From Anaeramoeba flamelloides (lineage: Eukaryota > Metamonada > Anaeramoebidae): a stretch of DNA of 64,000 nt. A program made the position numbers and the translations under genes. Location: the NCBI GenBank assembly GCA_027625915.1, contig JANTQA010000023.1:22506001-22570000 (forward strand), read 5' to 3'. This document shows, in pieces, positions 34,251-44,462 of this stretch. The notes under the pieces were generated by a model that saw only the letters and a list, made by a program, of their open reading frames with translations, made no database searches and was not told the DNA's origin. Position 1 is the first letter of the stretch; each line of letters begins with the position of its first letter.

Positions 34251-35043
34251 ATGTCAACCGATCAAATTAATAAAGAACAAACAAGACTTTTTAAATTTAT
34301 TTGTATTCCACAACTGGCTTTTTTAAAGGATTTACCAGATAAGTATTATGTTGACGATCCAGAACCTTTACTTTTAAAATGGGCAAATTATTAACTAGGA
34401 TTAGCAAAAAAAAACATTAAAATCACCAATTTTACAAAAAACTTTAAGTTCAATTTCTTAAATGTTCTTTTTTTCTTTCCGTTTTCTTCAGATCCTTTTT
34501 CTTTTTTTGTTGAAAACAAATTTTAACAAAAATAAAAAAATCTCATCTCTTTGATCTTACACAAATCAAAACACAGGATTGTGCACCACTAATTTATATT
34601 TTAAACCAAATATGTAAAGGACAAGGATTTTTAAAAATTCTGTATGAAACCAGGCCAATAAAACGCTGCATACAAATAATTGAACTTTTATCGAAAACGA
34701 ATTACTCCTATCAGAAACCTGAACCAAAGAGTATTGTTGCTGGAGACAAATCTGAGGTAATAATTTTCACAAGTAATTTAGCGCTCTGGAGGATCAATTT
34801 ACCAGAAATTAAAAAGGAATCAGAACAAGATAATCAAAATACTAACCAAGAGTTCAATGCAATAAAAAAAAGAAATTGCAATGGAAAAACTTGATTCCAA
34901 AATCAAAAAAAAAACAAAATAAAGAAACAATCCAACAAACTCAACCATTATATTACCATTCAAATATATATATTTGAAAAAAGAAAAACTTTTTGAGAAA
35001 AAAATTGAGATGGATATGAAAGAACAAGAAAAATATATCAATA

Positions 35044-35237
35044 CAGCCAGTTCCACTTTTAAGGCACAAACTTTCAATGAAATTTAAGGCACAAAAAAAA
35101 TCTCAAATTAAGGCACACAATTCAATTTCTAGTAAAATAAAATGTAAAAAAAATTCCAAATTTTGTGCTGTAATTTGAGATTTTTATTGTGCCTTAAATT
35201 TTGTTTAAAGTTTGTGCCTTAAAAGTGTAACTGACTG
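35044..35237. mobile_element. MITE family A copy 3, inside the dead CH/PH gene
   Basis: 194 bp, CAGCCAGTTCCACTTTTAAG ... AAGTGTAACTGACTG, with TA on both sides (35042-35043 and 35238-35239). It interrupts a coiled-coil coding stretch (...KYINT | ...NLKQANEKEK). Confidence 0.92.
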
Positions 35238-35484
35238 TAATCTTTTTAATTTAAAACAAGCAAACGAAAAAGAAAAAAATAAAGTCACTAAACATTATCT
35301 TAACAATTTAAAACTGTATTCAGGATTTGAAATTATTCAAAAGTTTAAATAAACATTTTAAAAAAATATTGATTCTGGATTTAAATCAAGTCATAAAAAA
35401 ATATTAAATGAAGTTTATGAGCCAATTTTCAACAAACAAAAAATTCAGAGATTTCATGAAAATGATAAATTTATTTTTTATATA

Positions 35485-35681
35485 CAGTCAGTTTCACTTT
35501 TAAGGCACAAACTTTCAACGAAATTTAAGGCACAAAAAAAATCTCAAATTAAGGCACAAGATTTCGAATTTTATTTTAACAATTTATTTTTACTAGAATC
35601 TGAATTTTGTGCTTTAATTTGAGATTTTTTTTGTGCCTTAAATTTCGTTGAAAGTTTGTGTCTTAAAAGTGAAACTGACTG
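35485..35681. mobile_element. MITE family A copy 4, inside the dead CH/PH gene
   Basis: 197 bp with the cleanest ends of the family: CAGTCAGTTTCACTTTTAAG and AAAAGTGAAACTGACTG. TA flanks both sides (35483-35484, 35682-35683). The arms pair over about 70 bp, leaving a short A/T centre. Confidence 0.95.
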
Positions 35682-37204
35682 TATATTTTAATTATTTTTC
35701 TTCTTCTCTTTTTTTTTATTTGATGATTTTTCTTTAATTACTCCTTTCTATAAATAAATAAATAAAAAAAAAATTCAAAGATTTCACCAAGTAAATATTT
35801 TCAAATTTCTGAAAATGAATTAGATAAAGGATATAAATTATGTAAAATTGAAATAGAGGACAACAATAATAAAGATTTTCATAAATTCAAAAAAGAAATC
35901 GATGAATTAACTTTGAATAAACAAAGTAATAATTCATTAAAATTTAAAGAATTAAATGATTTTATCGACAATCGTAAAGCAGAGATCAATAAAGAAAAAG
36001 AAATAAGCAATAAAAAGAAAACTGGTATTGAAAGCAAAGAACAAGGTAGATTTGAAAATGATTTAAAGAAAGAGCGCGAGGCAATAAAAAATAATAATTC
36101 CAAATTAGAGGCATTTCTAAATTTAATTAATAATGAAGAAGATATTTATAAAATCAAGTTTAATATCTTTGATAATGAAAAAATGAAAAATGAAACTAAA
36201 TATATATATAAAGAAGACGAGATTGAGATCTTTGAAAATATTCAAAACAATTCAAGTAATAATCAGAAGACATCAAATATTGATTTGAGAATTGAAAAGG
36301 TATTTGAAAAGGAGTGTCCTCTTATTAATTTAAAACACCTACCACTATATTTACTGATTTAAGTGAGGATTTATTTAATAATTTTAATCAAGAATATAAA
36401 AAAATGATTCTAAAAAATGCAATTGATGTTGTGTATCAGTAGAATAACACAATGATAAAAAACGAACAAAATTATAAATTACCAATAAGGAAAGGATTTC
36501 CAAAAATTGGATCAGGATTAGGGGGTATCGAATTTAAAAATAATAATACTAATAACAACAGCAGCAACAAAGGCAACAACAAAAGCAGCAAAAGCCAAAA
36601 CAAAAGCAAAAATCATCTTTTTCCAATAAAAAATCAATAATAAATACCCCCCTTGATCTTAATAATACCATCCAAAAAATGAGTAAAAGAAAATACAAAA
36701 AATAAATCTAAAAACAAATTTTACTTTTAATAGAACAAAGGGCAAAGGAAGTCCCGAAAAGTGGTTGGAATTAAGAAGATGAAAAATTAAAAAACAGAGT
36801 AGCGCCTATTTCGTTGAGAATATTAACAAAAGTAAAAGTAAAAAAAAGCCTGTTTTCTTAATCTTAAAAGAAAATAATTTAGCAATATTCCCCTCCCAAC
36901 CAAAATCAGAAAATAACCAACCTAAAAATTTAATAAATTTATCTTCCGAAACGAAATTAATTAAAGAAGATTCAAAATCAAAAAATTTGTTTTGGATGCA
37001 TATTATTGAAAAATCAGATATAAATAGAGAGTTTTTATTAGGCTTTGAAAATAGAAGCGATTTAATTAAATGATCAAGTATTTTGAGAGCTTCAAAAAAC
37101 TAATATTCTTTTTATTCTTTTTATTTATTTATTTATTATTGTTTTTTTGCATTTTTTTTTTTTTTTATAAGGTTTATAATTTTTTTTTATAAATTTTTTT
37201 TTTG

Positions 37205-37762
37205 TTTTAAGAAATAAACAGAAAAGTTGGGAAATTTTCGGTTTATTTCTTAAAATAAAAAAAACCTAACGATATTTCCAACTTGGACTATTTTTTAATT
37301 GGTTAATTCGGTAATTTTCTAGTTCAGATTCTAATTCTTTTAAATTTCTAGATTTCCAATTAATATTTTCAAATTCTTTTTCTCTAAAAGGAAGATGATT
37401 TATTAATTTATCAAATCCCAAAATTTTTAATTGCTGAATTAATATAAATTTTCTTTTGTAAATTGTGATTCTTACCAAATCAATTTTTGCTTAGGTTTTA
37501 TAGATAAGTATTTGGGAATGTTATTTAATTAATAATAATTCTGCAATTTTCTTATTAATCGATATATCAATTATTTTAAAATCAGATTCTGTAAAGTCAA
37601 ATATTTCCAACCCATATAATAGTCAACTATTTAAAACGGCTTTCAAGAATTGAATTTTTAACCCATTAGAAAATTTCCTTTCTTTAAAAATCTGACAAAC
37701 TTTTTCAAAATTATTATTGACCTTTTCAAAGTAAAAACATTCATTTTATTAAGTTAAAGAAA
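37205..37762 (-). mobile_element. LINE fragment: 3' end of the reverse-transcriptase ORF plus a tail hairpin
   Basis: On the minus strand, 37762-37510 reads FEKVNNNFEKVCQIFKERKF, then LKIQFLKAVLNS, stop, LLYGLEIFDFTESDFKIIDI. This is the typical post-RT part of a LINE. The frame 37478-37266 continues with ILGFDKLINHLPFREKEFEN and ends SPSWKYR. It resembles the truncated end of the LINE at 1-2760 (LNKLINFNQRINNKINWNSK), so it is the same family. It lacks everything upstream (5'-truncated). Right after the stop a perfect 15-bp inverted repeat (37205-37219 with 37241-37255) is followed by A-rich sequence. Confidence 0.75.
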
Positions 37763-38127
37763 TAGTTTTAATGATTCAGTCACCTATAAACTGAGATCTT
37801 CAAAATTGATAAAGTGTTCCTAACTCCTAAATAATATAGACAAATTTGAAATAATCACAAATATTTGCAAATTTCAGAAAAGTATAATATTGCTACTCTT
37901 TTTTATCTTCCCTTTTACAAGTAATTTACACTTTTACTTCATTCTTACAATTTATAAATCATGTTATTCTTTAACCTGTTCCCACGTACAAAAAATTGTA
38001 AATTATATTTATTTTTCTTGTTTCAAAGAAAAATAATAAAATTAAAAAAAAGCAAAAAACTGTCAAAAAACAAAAAATAAAAAACAAAATTAAAATTAAT
38101 GATTTTATTTAATTCCATTCAATATTT
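37763..38127. other. Short intergenic gap
   Basis: Between the LINE fragment and the 3' end of the Nup133 gene. Nothing recognisable. Confidence 0.6.
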
Positions 38128-41100
38128 TTAAAGATCTTCTTGAGCTAGTTTCAAAACTTCAATTAATAAATTTTCTAATTGTTGATTTTGTTTTGGTAAA
38201 AATTCAAAACAATTTTTTAAAATCTGCTCATTGATTAAAGAATATAATTTTTTTTCAAGTAATTGGCTTATAATTTTATAAAGAATTGACTTTTTTAAAA
38301 TTCTTATTAAATTTTCATTCTGAGAATAATCATTGCTTTTGATATTATTTAAAGCTTTTAATATTTTTAACCACCAATTGAAACCAGAATGATTAACATT
38401 TCCGCGTATAATTGCTTCAGCCCAAATTTGGTTTAATAATTCTTCTGTGGAAAAGGAAGAGTTATTAATGGCATCTAAAGCAAGTAGCAAACCTTCTTCT
38501 GAGACTTTAACAAGGCAACATCTTTTGACAAAGTTTAAAAGAATTGGGTATTGAATATTTTCGTTTATTTGTTGAAATATTTCTCTTAATTTAATAAGTT
38601 CTAGCCATTGATCAAAAACTCTAATTTTTTTTTCTTGTTCATAACCAAACTCTTCATCACCATCTTCTTCTTCTTCTTCGATCTGATTTTCTTGTTCGTA
38701 ATTATTATTGTATTGTTGTTTTTGTTGTTCCCTTTTCTCTTGATTAGCAACAATTTGTGAAATTTTGCCCAAACTTAAGAATAATTGATTTTTGCCATTG
38801 GAAAGGCGTAATAAGGTTTGACTGGCTAAAGAATATTTTTGAATTTTTAATTCTTGTAACCATTTCAATGACAATTTATTTTCTTCTAGATATTGTAATA
38901 ATTCATTATCAAATTGGTTAGTGTTTTTGAGAAAATCATAATCCTTTTTTTGAAAAAACATATAATTAAAAACATGCTCCAAAAATCCAAAATTTCTGAA
39001 TTTCTCCATATAAAATATTAATTTTTCATAATCGTTTTGTTTTTCACAACAAATTTCTATAAGTGCGGGATAAATTTTAAATTGGATCGATAATTCTTCA
39101 CAAACTTTTATTTCATCAATTTGGAATAAGGGGCTAATTATATTACTTTTTAATTCCAACTCGTCAATCACTTCTAATCTTAATCTGCATAAGATAATAA
39201 ATTGCTTTATTAATTCTTTAATTTTATAATTTTGATCTTTTTCAAATCCAGATTTTTGATTACTAAAGAACTCGTTGTCATTATAACCATTGTGAATATT
39301 ATTTATTAATGAATTATTCATTTGAGAGAACTGTTCTGTGCCATTGTTATCATTCCCCATATTTTGTTGATTTTGCCTTAAAAATAATTTTAATAATTTT
39401 TGTTTGGTCCTATCATAAAGAATTTCTAAGATTTCATGTATTGCCTTCGAACAGGTCCAAAAGAGTCTTTTTTTTAAATCATAATCCACATTAAATTTGT
39501 TAAAATTTGAATCAAAGTGCAGCGATGCTGTCGAGCATATCGTCAGTATTATTAAATTGGCATCCAATATTTTTAATTTATTTTGATTAAAATCTTGAAT
39601 GACGTCATAACACAGCTCATGCAATTTTGTAACTTTTGAAACAAAGTATTGTGAATTTTTTAATTTCAATTTGGGAATCAATTGATTATGATCATTCTGT
39701 TCATTATTTCGCTCCATTAACGCATTATGAAGATAAGATACTGCTTCAAGCTTTGAACCAATTTCAATTAATGCTAATTTATAAATTGGATTATTAAAAA
39801 AATTCCATAATTCATTGGCTTCTAAAAATTCCATAAAGAGTTCCCAATAAAATTGCTTGGTTTCAATTAATTTTATTTCTTTTGATAATTTGTTCTTTTC
39901 AGTATCAAGTTCAATATCATTCCCATCGTTGGTATTATTAGACCATTGTATGTTTTGATTTCTCGAATAGTTGGCATAGTAAGTCGCAATTTGCAATAAT
40001 GATTTACAAATTAATTCGGCAAACTGTTTGGATTGCTTTAATGTCAATTTTTGATTAATGTTGCATAGCTGGTGTATTTTCATGTTTGAACTTTCAATAT
40101 CTCTTTCTACAAAATCTTTAAATGCCTGTAAAAATCCAGATTCAAAGGTTTCTAATTTTAAATTTAATTTCTTGTATTCAATTTTATTATCTTTATCTTG
40201 ATCATCATCATTGCTGATCATGTTGCTGTTGTTGTTGTTGTTGTTTTTATTACTGTTATTACTTTCTTTTAAATTGTTTATAATATTCGAGTATCTCGCT
40301 CCCTTTTTAATTAACCCTAAAATTGTTTCGTTTGTAATTAAAATTGCAAATTTTTCAAAGGTCCCCATCCCGATGATATTTTTGATTGTTAATTTCCCAA
40401 TATTTTCAATTCTTTTATTAAAATCCAATGTGATCAGCATAATTTGTTCTTTTAATATTAAAAATGAATAATTACCCAACTCTTTATTAGTCGGGATAAT
40501 CAATCTTGTTGAGTTCAAGATTGCTTTTATTGATTTTAATGTTTTGATTTCCTTTGAGAATTGATAGTCAATGCCAACGGGGGTTCCAATAATTACAGAT
40601 TTAAACTGGTTATTGGAATTAGTTTCAAATTCTAAGGGGCAAAAAATGAAACTATCAATAATATTTTTTTTTCTATTAATTATTGCGCCAAATACAATAA
40701 ATAATTTTAATTTTTTAATGTATTGAAGATCTAAAAATTTTAAATCAAAATTTGAATTAGCATTTTCATCTTCCTTTTCGTTTTCGTTTTCGTCTTCTTC
40801 GTTTTCCTTTTCTTGATTTTTGTTGAATTCATTTAAACTTTCCATAAAATAAGATTTTATCATTTCGAATATATTTATTTTGAAACCAAATTTAAAATTT
40901 TTTTTCATTTCAAAATCTTGAAAATTTTCTTTTTCTTTTTCTTTTTCTTTTTCTTTTTCTTTTTCTTGTTCCTTTTTTTTCCAATCAGCACAATTCCAAA
41001 CGTATAATTTGAATTCTGATAAAATAACTAAACTTCCATTGTTTGGTTCATAACTAAAGGAAATGATTGAATTTTTTTTCTTTTTTTGCAAAGAGTTATT

Positions 41101-41904
41101 ATCCTTGTTACTCTTTTTTTTTAATGTCGAATTACGTGAGAATGTTTTAAAAGGTGTCAAAAGTAATTTTGAAATGCCCTGTATTGCTGATTCATTTTTG
41201 GATAATAATTTTAAATCGTAATCAAATTGAAAATCATTCGTTTCATTATAGTCATTTGATTCATTGTTGCTTTGCGTTAAATGCAAATATAAAAAATATA
41301 TGGAACCATAGTCTGTTCCCAATAAGATCACTTGGTTTTGATTATAGTCTTGAATTGTTTTAATAAGAATCACTTTTTCCTCTTCATTGTTTAGTTGTAA
41401 TTTGCCAGTTTTAATTAGCCCTTGAGAGCTGTAATTATTAGAAACCCAACAATTGAAATTACCTTGCTGATTGCAAACAAAGATCCCAAAAAATTCTTCA
41501 TTTTTGAGATTTGTTATTAGAGACAAATTTGGACTAATCCTTTCAAGACCTTCGTTACTGTTGTCAACGAGGGGAAGTGGGAATGATTTACAAAACTGTG
41601 GTTTGTAAATAGTCCAAAAAAAGATTTTTTTTTTATTCAAAAAGACGATCTGCCCATCGTCAAATATTTTACACTGAAAGCCTTGTTCTTCTCCTGCTTG
41701 CTTTTCTTTGTTTTTAAATTGCCTTCTTCTTAGGTATTTTTGCACAACCGTTGGTAAGCTTGGAAATATTTCAACCTTCACAGGATCCTTATTGGAGACA
41801 AAATTTCGTGAATTGATGGTTTTTGAGTTTTGTGGTGGCTCGGTTTGTGGAACAAGATTTTGAGTTCTACGAATTGGTTTTTTTACACTTGGTGTTATGA
41901 ACAT
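38128..41904 (-). CDS. NUP133: Nucleoporin Nup133 (1258 aa)
   Basis: Nup133 is a stem component of the Y-shaped (Nup107-160) scaffold of the nuclear pore. The single frame has an N-terminal region rich in beta-strand-like segments (about residues 60-560, expected seven-bladed propeller) and a C-terminal helical stack (about 600-1258). The diagnostic part is late: FKIYPALIEICCEKQNDYEK, YMEKFRNFGFLEHVFNYMFF, LLQYLEENKLSLKWLQELK, and YSLASQTLLRLSNGKNQLFL followed by SLGKISQIV. These parallel the human Nup133 segment with the order CEE..D, RYMTQF, FL..HLSWLHEI and A..TLLGLA. LLALDAINNSSFSTEELLNQ matches the following helix pair. Length is close to the animal protein (about 1150) plus Lys/Glu, Asn/Asp and Glu-rich inserts. 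The start at 41904 is the first Met; upstream is poly(A)-like on the coding strand. I see no frame break. Confidence 0.85.
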   Translation of the reverse strand: MFITPSVKKPIRRTQNLVPQTEPPQNSKTINSRNFVSNKDPVKVEIFPSLPTVVQKYLRRRQFKNKEKQAGEEQGFQCKIFDDGQIVFLNKKKIFFWTIYKPQFCKSFPLPLVDNSNEGLERISPNLSLITNLKNEEFFGIFVCNQQGNFNCWVSNNYSSQGLIKTGKLQLNNEEEKVILIKTIQDYNQNQVILLGTDYGSIYFLYLHLTQSNNESNDYNETNDFQFDYDLKLLSKNESAIQGISKLLLTPFKTFSRNSTLKKKSNKDNNSLQKKKKNSIISFSYEPNNGSLVILSEFKLYVWNCADWKKKEQEKEKEKEKEKEKENFQDFEMKKNFKFGFKINIFEMIKSYFMESLNEFNKNQEKENEEDENENEKEDENANSNFDLKFLDLQYIKKLKLFIVFGAIINRKKNIIDSFIFCPLEFETNSNNQFKSVIIGTPVGIDYQFSKEIKTLKSIKAILNSTRLIIPTNKELGNYSFLILKEQIMLITLDFNKRIENIGKLTIKNIIGMGTFEKFAILITNETILGLIKKGARYSNIINNLKESNNSNKNNNNNNSNMISNDDDQDKDNKIEYKKLNLKLETFESGFLQAFKDFVERDIESSNMKIHQLCNINQKLTLKQSKQFAELICKSLLQIATYYANYSRNQNIQWSNNTNDGNDIELDTEKNKLSKEIKLIETKQFYWELFMEFLEANELWNFFNNPIYKLALIEIGSKLEAVSYLHNALMERNNEQNDHNQLIPKLKLKNSQYFVSKVTKLHELCYDVIQDFNQNKLKILDANLIILTICSTASLHFDSNFNKFNVDYDLKKRLFWTCSKAIHEILEILYDRTKQKLLKLFLRQNQQNMGNDNNGTEQFSQMNNSLINNIHNGYNDNEFFSNQKSGFEKDQNYKIKELIKQFIILCRLRLEVIDELELKSNIISPLFQIDEIKVCEELSIQFKIYPALIEICCEKQNDYEKLIFYMEKFRNFGFLEHVFNYMFFQKKDYDFLKNTNQFDNELLQYLEENKLSLKWLQELKIQKYSLASQTLLRLSNGKNQLFLSLGKISQIVANQEKREQQKQQYNNNYEQENQIEEEEEDGDEEFGYEQEKKIRVFDQWLELIKLREIFQQINENIQYPILLNFVKRCCLVKVSEEGLLLALDAINNSSFSTEELLNQIWAEAIIRGNVNHSGFNWWLKILKALNNIKSNDYSQNENLIRILKKSILYKIISQLLEKKLYSLINEQILKNCFEFLPKQNQQLENLLIEVLKLAQEDL

Positions 41905-41942
41905 TTTTTTTTTGTTTTTTTTTGTTTTTTTTTGTTTTTTGA
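41905..41942. repeat. Poly(A)-type tandem tract directly upstream of the Nup133 start
   Basis: On the plus strand TTTTTTTTTG-like units repeat four times next to the initiation codon, giving A-rich decanucleotide repeats in the 5' leader of the gene. Confidence 0.8.
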
Positions 41943-42654
41943 AGCAGGTTATTTGGAAACAAAAGTAAAAAAAAAAAAAGAAAAAGTAACCAATAAAAAA
42001 TGATAAAATTTTGAAAAATGTAGGAAATTAGTAATTTTCTTGATAGTTATTTTGTATACTTGTAAAAACAAAACTTTGGGTGTTATTTTTTGTTCACCAC
42101 TTTTTGATAAAGCTTCAAAATATACGTTAATTTTATCAAAAAAAATTTACTTTTTTTTGTTTTTATTATTATTTTTAAGGGTATAAGTTAATGAGAGATT
42201 TATGATACCAAAAAGTCTAAATTGTTCTGTAAGCTGAATTTTCTTGTTCAAGATTTTCAGATGGCTATTAAAAAGGTCATTTTAATTCTAATGGGATTTG
42301 GGATCTAAATCAGAAGCGATTACAGGATATTCTCTGTTTTTAAGACTGAAATTTTTTTCATTTAGGATCTATTCATAATAGAAGATCTATACTGAAATAG
42401 AATAAAAATGGTAAAAACAAATTTCAAGAGTCAAGTATCTTAATTTATCATTTGAATTTTTTTTAGTTACAAAATAAAAGCTAATGGAAGTGAACCCCCC
42501 ATTTATTTATCAGACTCTAAAAAGTTTTTTTCTATATTTTTGTATTCTATTTTTCTAATCTACCGTGATCAAAATAATGTGTATGCAAAGACTATAATCT
42601 GTATTTCAAAATATAATCCATTCCTTTTTTTCTTCTTTATTCCAATCTAATATC

Positions 42655-42960
42655 CAATTTACTACCACAATAGTATACCCAAGTTCAAATCAATTTTGAA
42701 AGTAAATTCTTTGATATTTTTAGTATACAATTAAATTATTGATGGTAATTAATTCAAAATTTTTCATAATATTCTCATTTTTTTGGAGATTTATTGTTGT
42801 TTTTTGGATTTGAAATTTTCTCAAAAATTAACTCTATTTTTTGAGATTCTGTTCCAATTTGATCCTTTCATTTTTATAATTTCTATATAAATAATAGGAC
42901 TTTTAGAAACTAATACTGTATTTAATTAGTCTTTATTGTTGGTTTCTTTGATGAGTTGGT
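42655..42960 (+). repeat. Dispersed repeat family C, copy 2
   Basis: Partner of 11095-11400, same orientation. Shared blocks are AAGTTCAAATCAATTTTGAAAG, ATTTTTTGAGAT, TTTGATCCTTTCATTTTTA and TTTCTTTGATGA. Confidence 0.65.
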
Positions 42961-43622
42961 GTATAGCCCTTTTATAACAAAAAAGACCATTTTTATTTTT
43001 AAACACGATTAGACTTTTCTGAACACTTTCATTTAACAACATTTTATCTAGAAACACCGTATCTAATGTAAATTTTTATTGAATATTATAAAAAATGTAT
43101 GAGAATTGTTGATAAATAAACTTATAAAGTTAAAAAAAAATACCCAATATTAAAAACTAAAATATTTTTAATTTATTTTCAAGATATAAAAAAATGTTTA
43201 ATTTATAATTGGATCACCGAACTAGTTTAATGTAACTGTTTTTAAAAAGTTTAATTGGGAGAAACTTAATGAAAAAAGGATTTTTTTGAGTGTCACTAGA
43301 TATTGAAATTTTGTAACCAAAACACAATTCGTTAGTCTATTCGTGAAAATAATCAAAGTAATTTAGAGATAAAACTGTAAATTATAACTTTTTTGAACAT
43401 TTTATTTGATTAAATTTCTGCTTTTATTAAATTAGGTTTTGGATTATGAAGTGTTTCTAGGATTGATGTGTTGAAATTAATCAAAGAGTAAACCAAAAAA
43501 ATATTTAGGAAAGTAGTTTATTTTTTACAGTTCTTTTCTTTTTTGAAACCAAAAAAAAAAGATTGTCTTTAAAAAATGATTTTTATAAAACCAAAAATAA
43601 TAAAAGAAAAATTCAATCATAG

Positions 43623-43650
43623 GACAATCAGTTCCACTTTTAAAGCCCTA
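43623..43650. mobile_element. MITE family A end fragment
   Basis: ACAATCAGTTCCACTTTTAA followed by AGCCC matches the first about 25 bp of family A, but the sequence then diverges. A full copy starts about 50 bp downstream. Confidence 0.6.
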
Positions 43651-43702
43651 TTCACAGTATAAAAGTAAAAAATGTCCTTATTTTGACATTTTTTTTAAAT
43701 TA

Positions 43703-43900
43703 CAGCCAGTTCCACTTTTAAGACACAAACTTTCAACGAAATTTAATGTACAACAAAAATCTCAAATTTAAGCATAAAATCTATAATTTTTTTTTTTTAC
43801 AATTTATTTTACTAGAATCTGATTTTTGTGCCTTAATTTGAGATTTTTATTGTTTATTGAATTTCCTTGAAATTTTTTACCTTAAAAGTGTAACTGACTG
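43703..43900. mobile_element. MITE family A copy 5
   Basis: 198 bp, CAGCCAGTTCCACTTTTAAG ... AAAAGTGTAACTGACTG, flanked by TA (43701-43702 and 43901-43902). Confidence 0.92.
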
Positions 43901-44077
43901 TAACTTTTTTGGAATATCTTTAAGTTATCGTTTTCAAAAAAGTATTTGGCTAGTTTTGAATAGTAATAGTTTTTTAATTTCTTTCAGGTAGCCTTTGTTC
44001 ATGGAGTTTAAGAAAAAGAAGATTGAAAAAAAAATGGCAAAAAATCGAGATTATTTGCTTTTATCCCCGAACAAGGG

Positions 44078-44424
44078 CTTTAAGACACAAACTTTCAACA
44101 AAATATATACTGGTATTTGAATTATAAATGGATAAAATTTTTACTTAATTTTCCATATCCTTTTTTAGAGAGATCGAAACCACACGATACAACTTCCTTC
44201 TTTGAGAACTGTCTATTTATCAAAAAATATGGAAAAGGACGAGAAATTTTTTTACTATTTACAATTCAAATACAAGTAACACAAAAAAATCCCAGATTAA
44301 GGTAGATTTTTTGTAATTTTGTTATATACAAATTATTTTACTAGGATCCAACATCTTGTGCTTTAATGTGAGATTTTTTTACCTTAATTTTGGTTGAAAG
44401 TTTATACTTAAAAAGTGGAAATAG
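44078..44424. mobile_element. MITE family A copy 6, interrupted by a family E element
   Basis: The left part (GGCTTTAAGACACAAACTTT, CAACAAAATATA) and the right part (CACAAAAAAATCCCAGATTA ... TTGAAAGTTTATACTTAAAA, AGTGGAAAT) together match family A. Between them sits a family E element at 44111-44275. The ends have decayed, so this is older than the other copies. Confidence 0.75.
44111..44275. mobile_element. MITE family E copy 2, nested in MITE-A
   Basis: It begins TGGTATTTGAATTATAAATG and ends ACTATTTACAATTCAAATACAA, its inverse. The 165-bp length is shorter than the other E copies (239 and 249 bp). Confidence 0.65.
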
Positions 44425-44462
44425 ATATATTTATATATATATAGATATATATATAGATATAG
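44423..44462. repeat. TA/TAGA microsatellite
   Basis: ATATATAGATATATATATAG-type simple repeat right after the nested MITE. Confidence 0.9.

Larger units (their letters stand above)
34251..37103 (+). pseudogene. Decayed calponin-homology / coiled-coil / PH-domain gene, with two MITE insertions
   Basis: From ATG at 34251 the frame reads through a CH-domain core (EPLLLKWANY, stop, LGLAKKNIKITNF). It resumes after a probable intron at 34577 with DCAPLIYILNQICKG and PKSIVAGDKSEVIIFTSNL, in the style of plastin/actinin CH domains. A coiled-coil region follows through frame changes (about 34860-35460 and 35820-36360, for example EKEISNKKKTGIESKEQGRF). Then come an Asn-rich piece (36452-36640) and a PH-like end (GSPEKWLELRR, VFLILKENNLAIF, REFLLGFENRSDLIK). 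Several in-frame stops and frame changes and two MITE-A insertions (35044-35237, 35485-35681) show it is dead. The living parent would be an actin-binding cytoskeletal regulator; the family is inferred from weak motifs. Confidence 0.65.
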
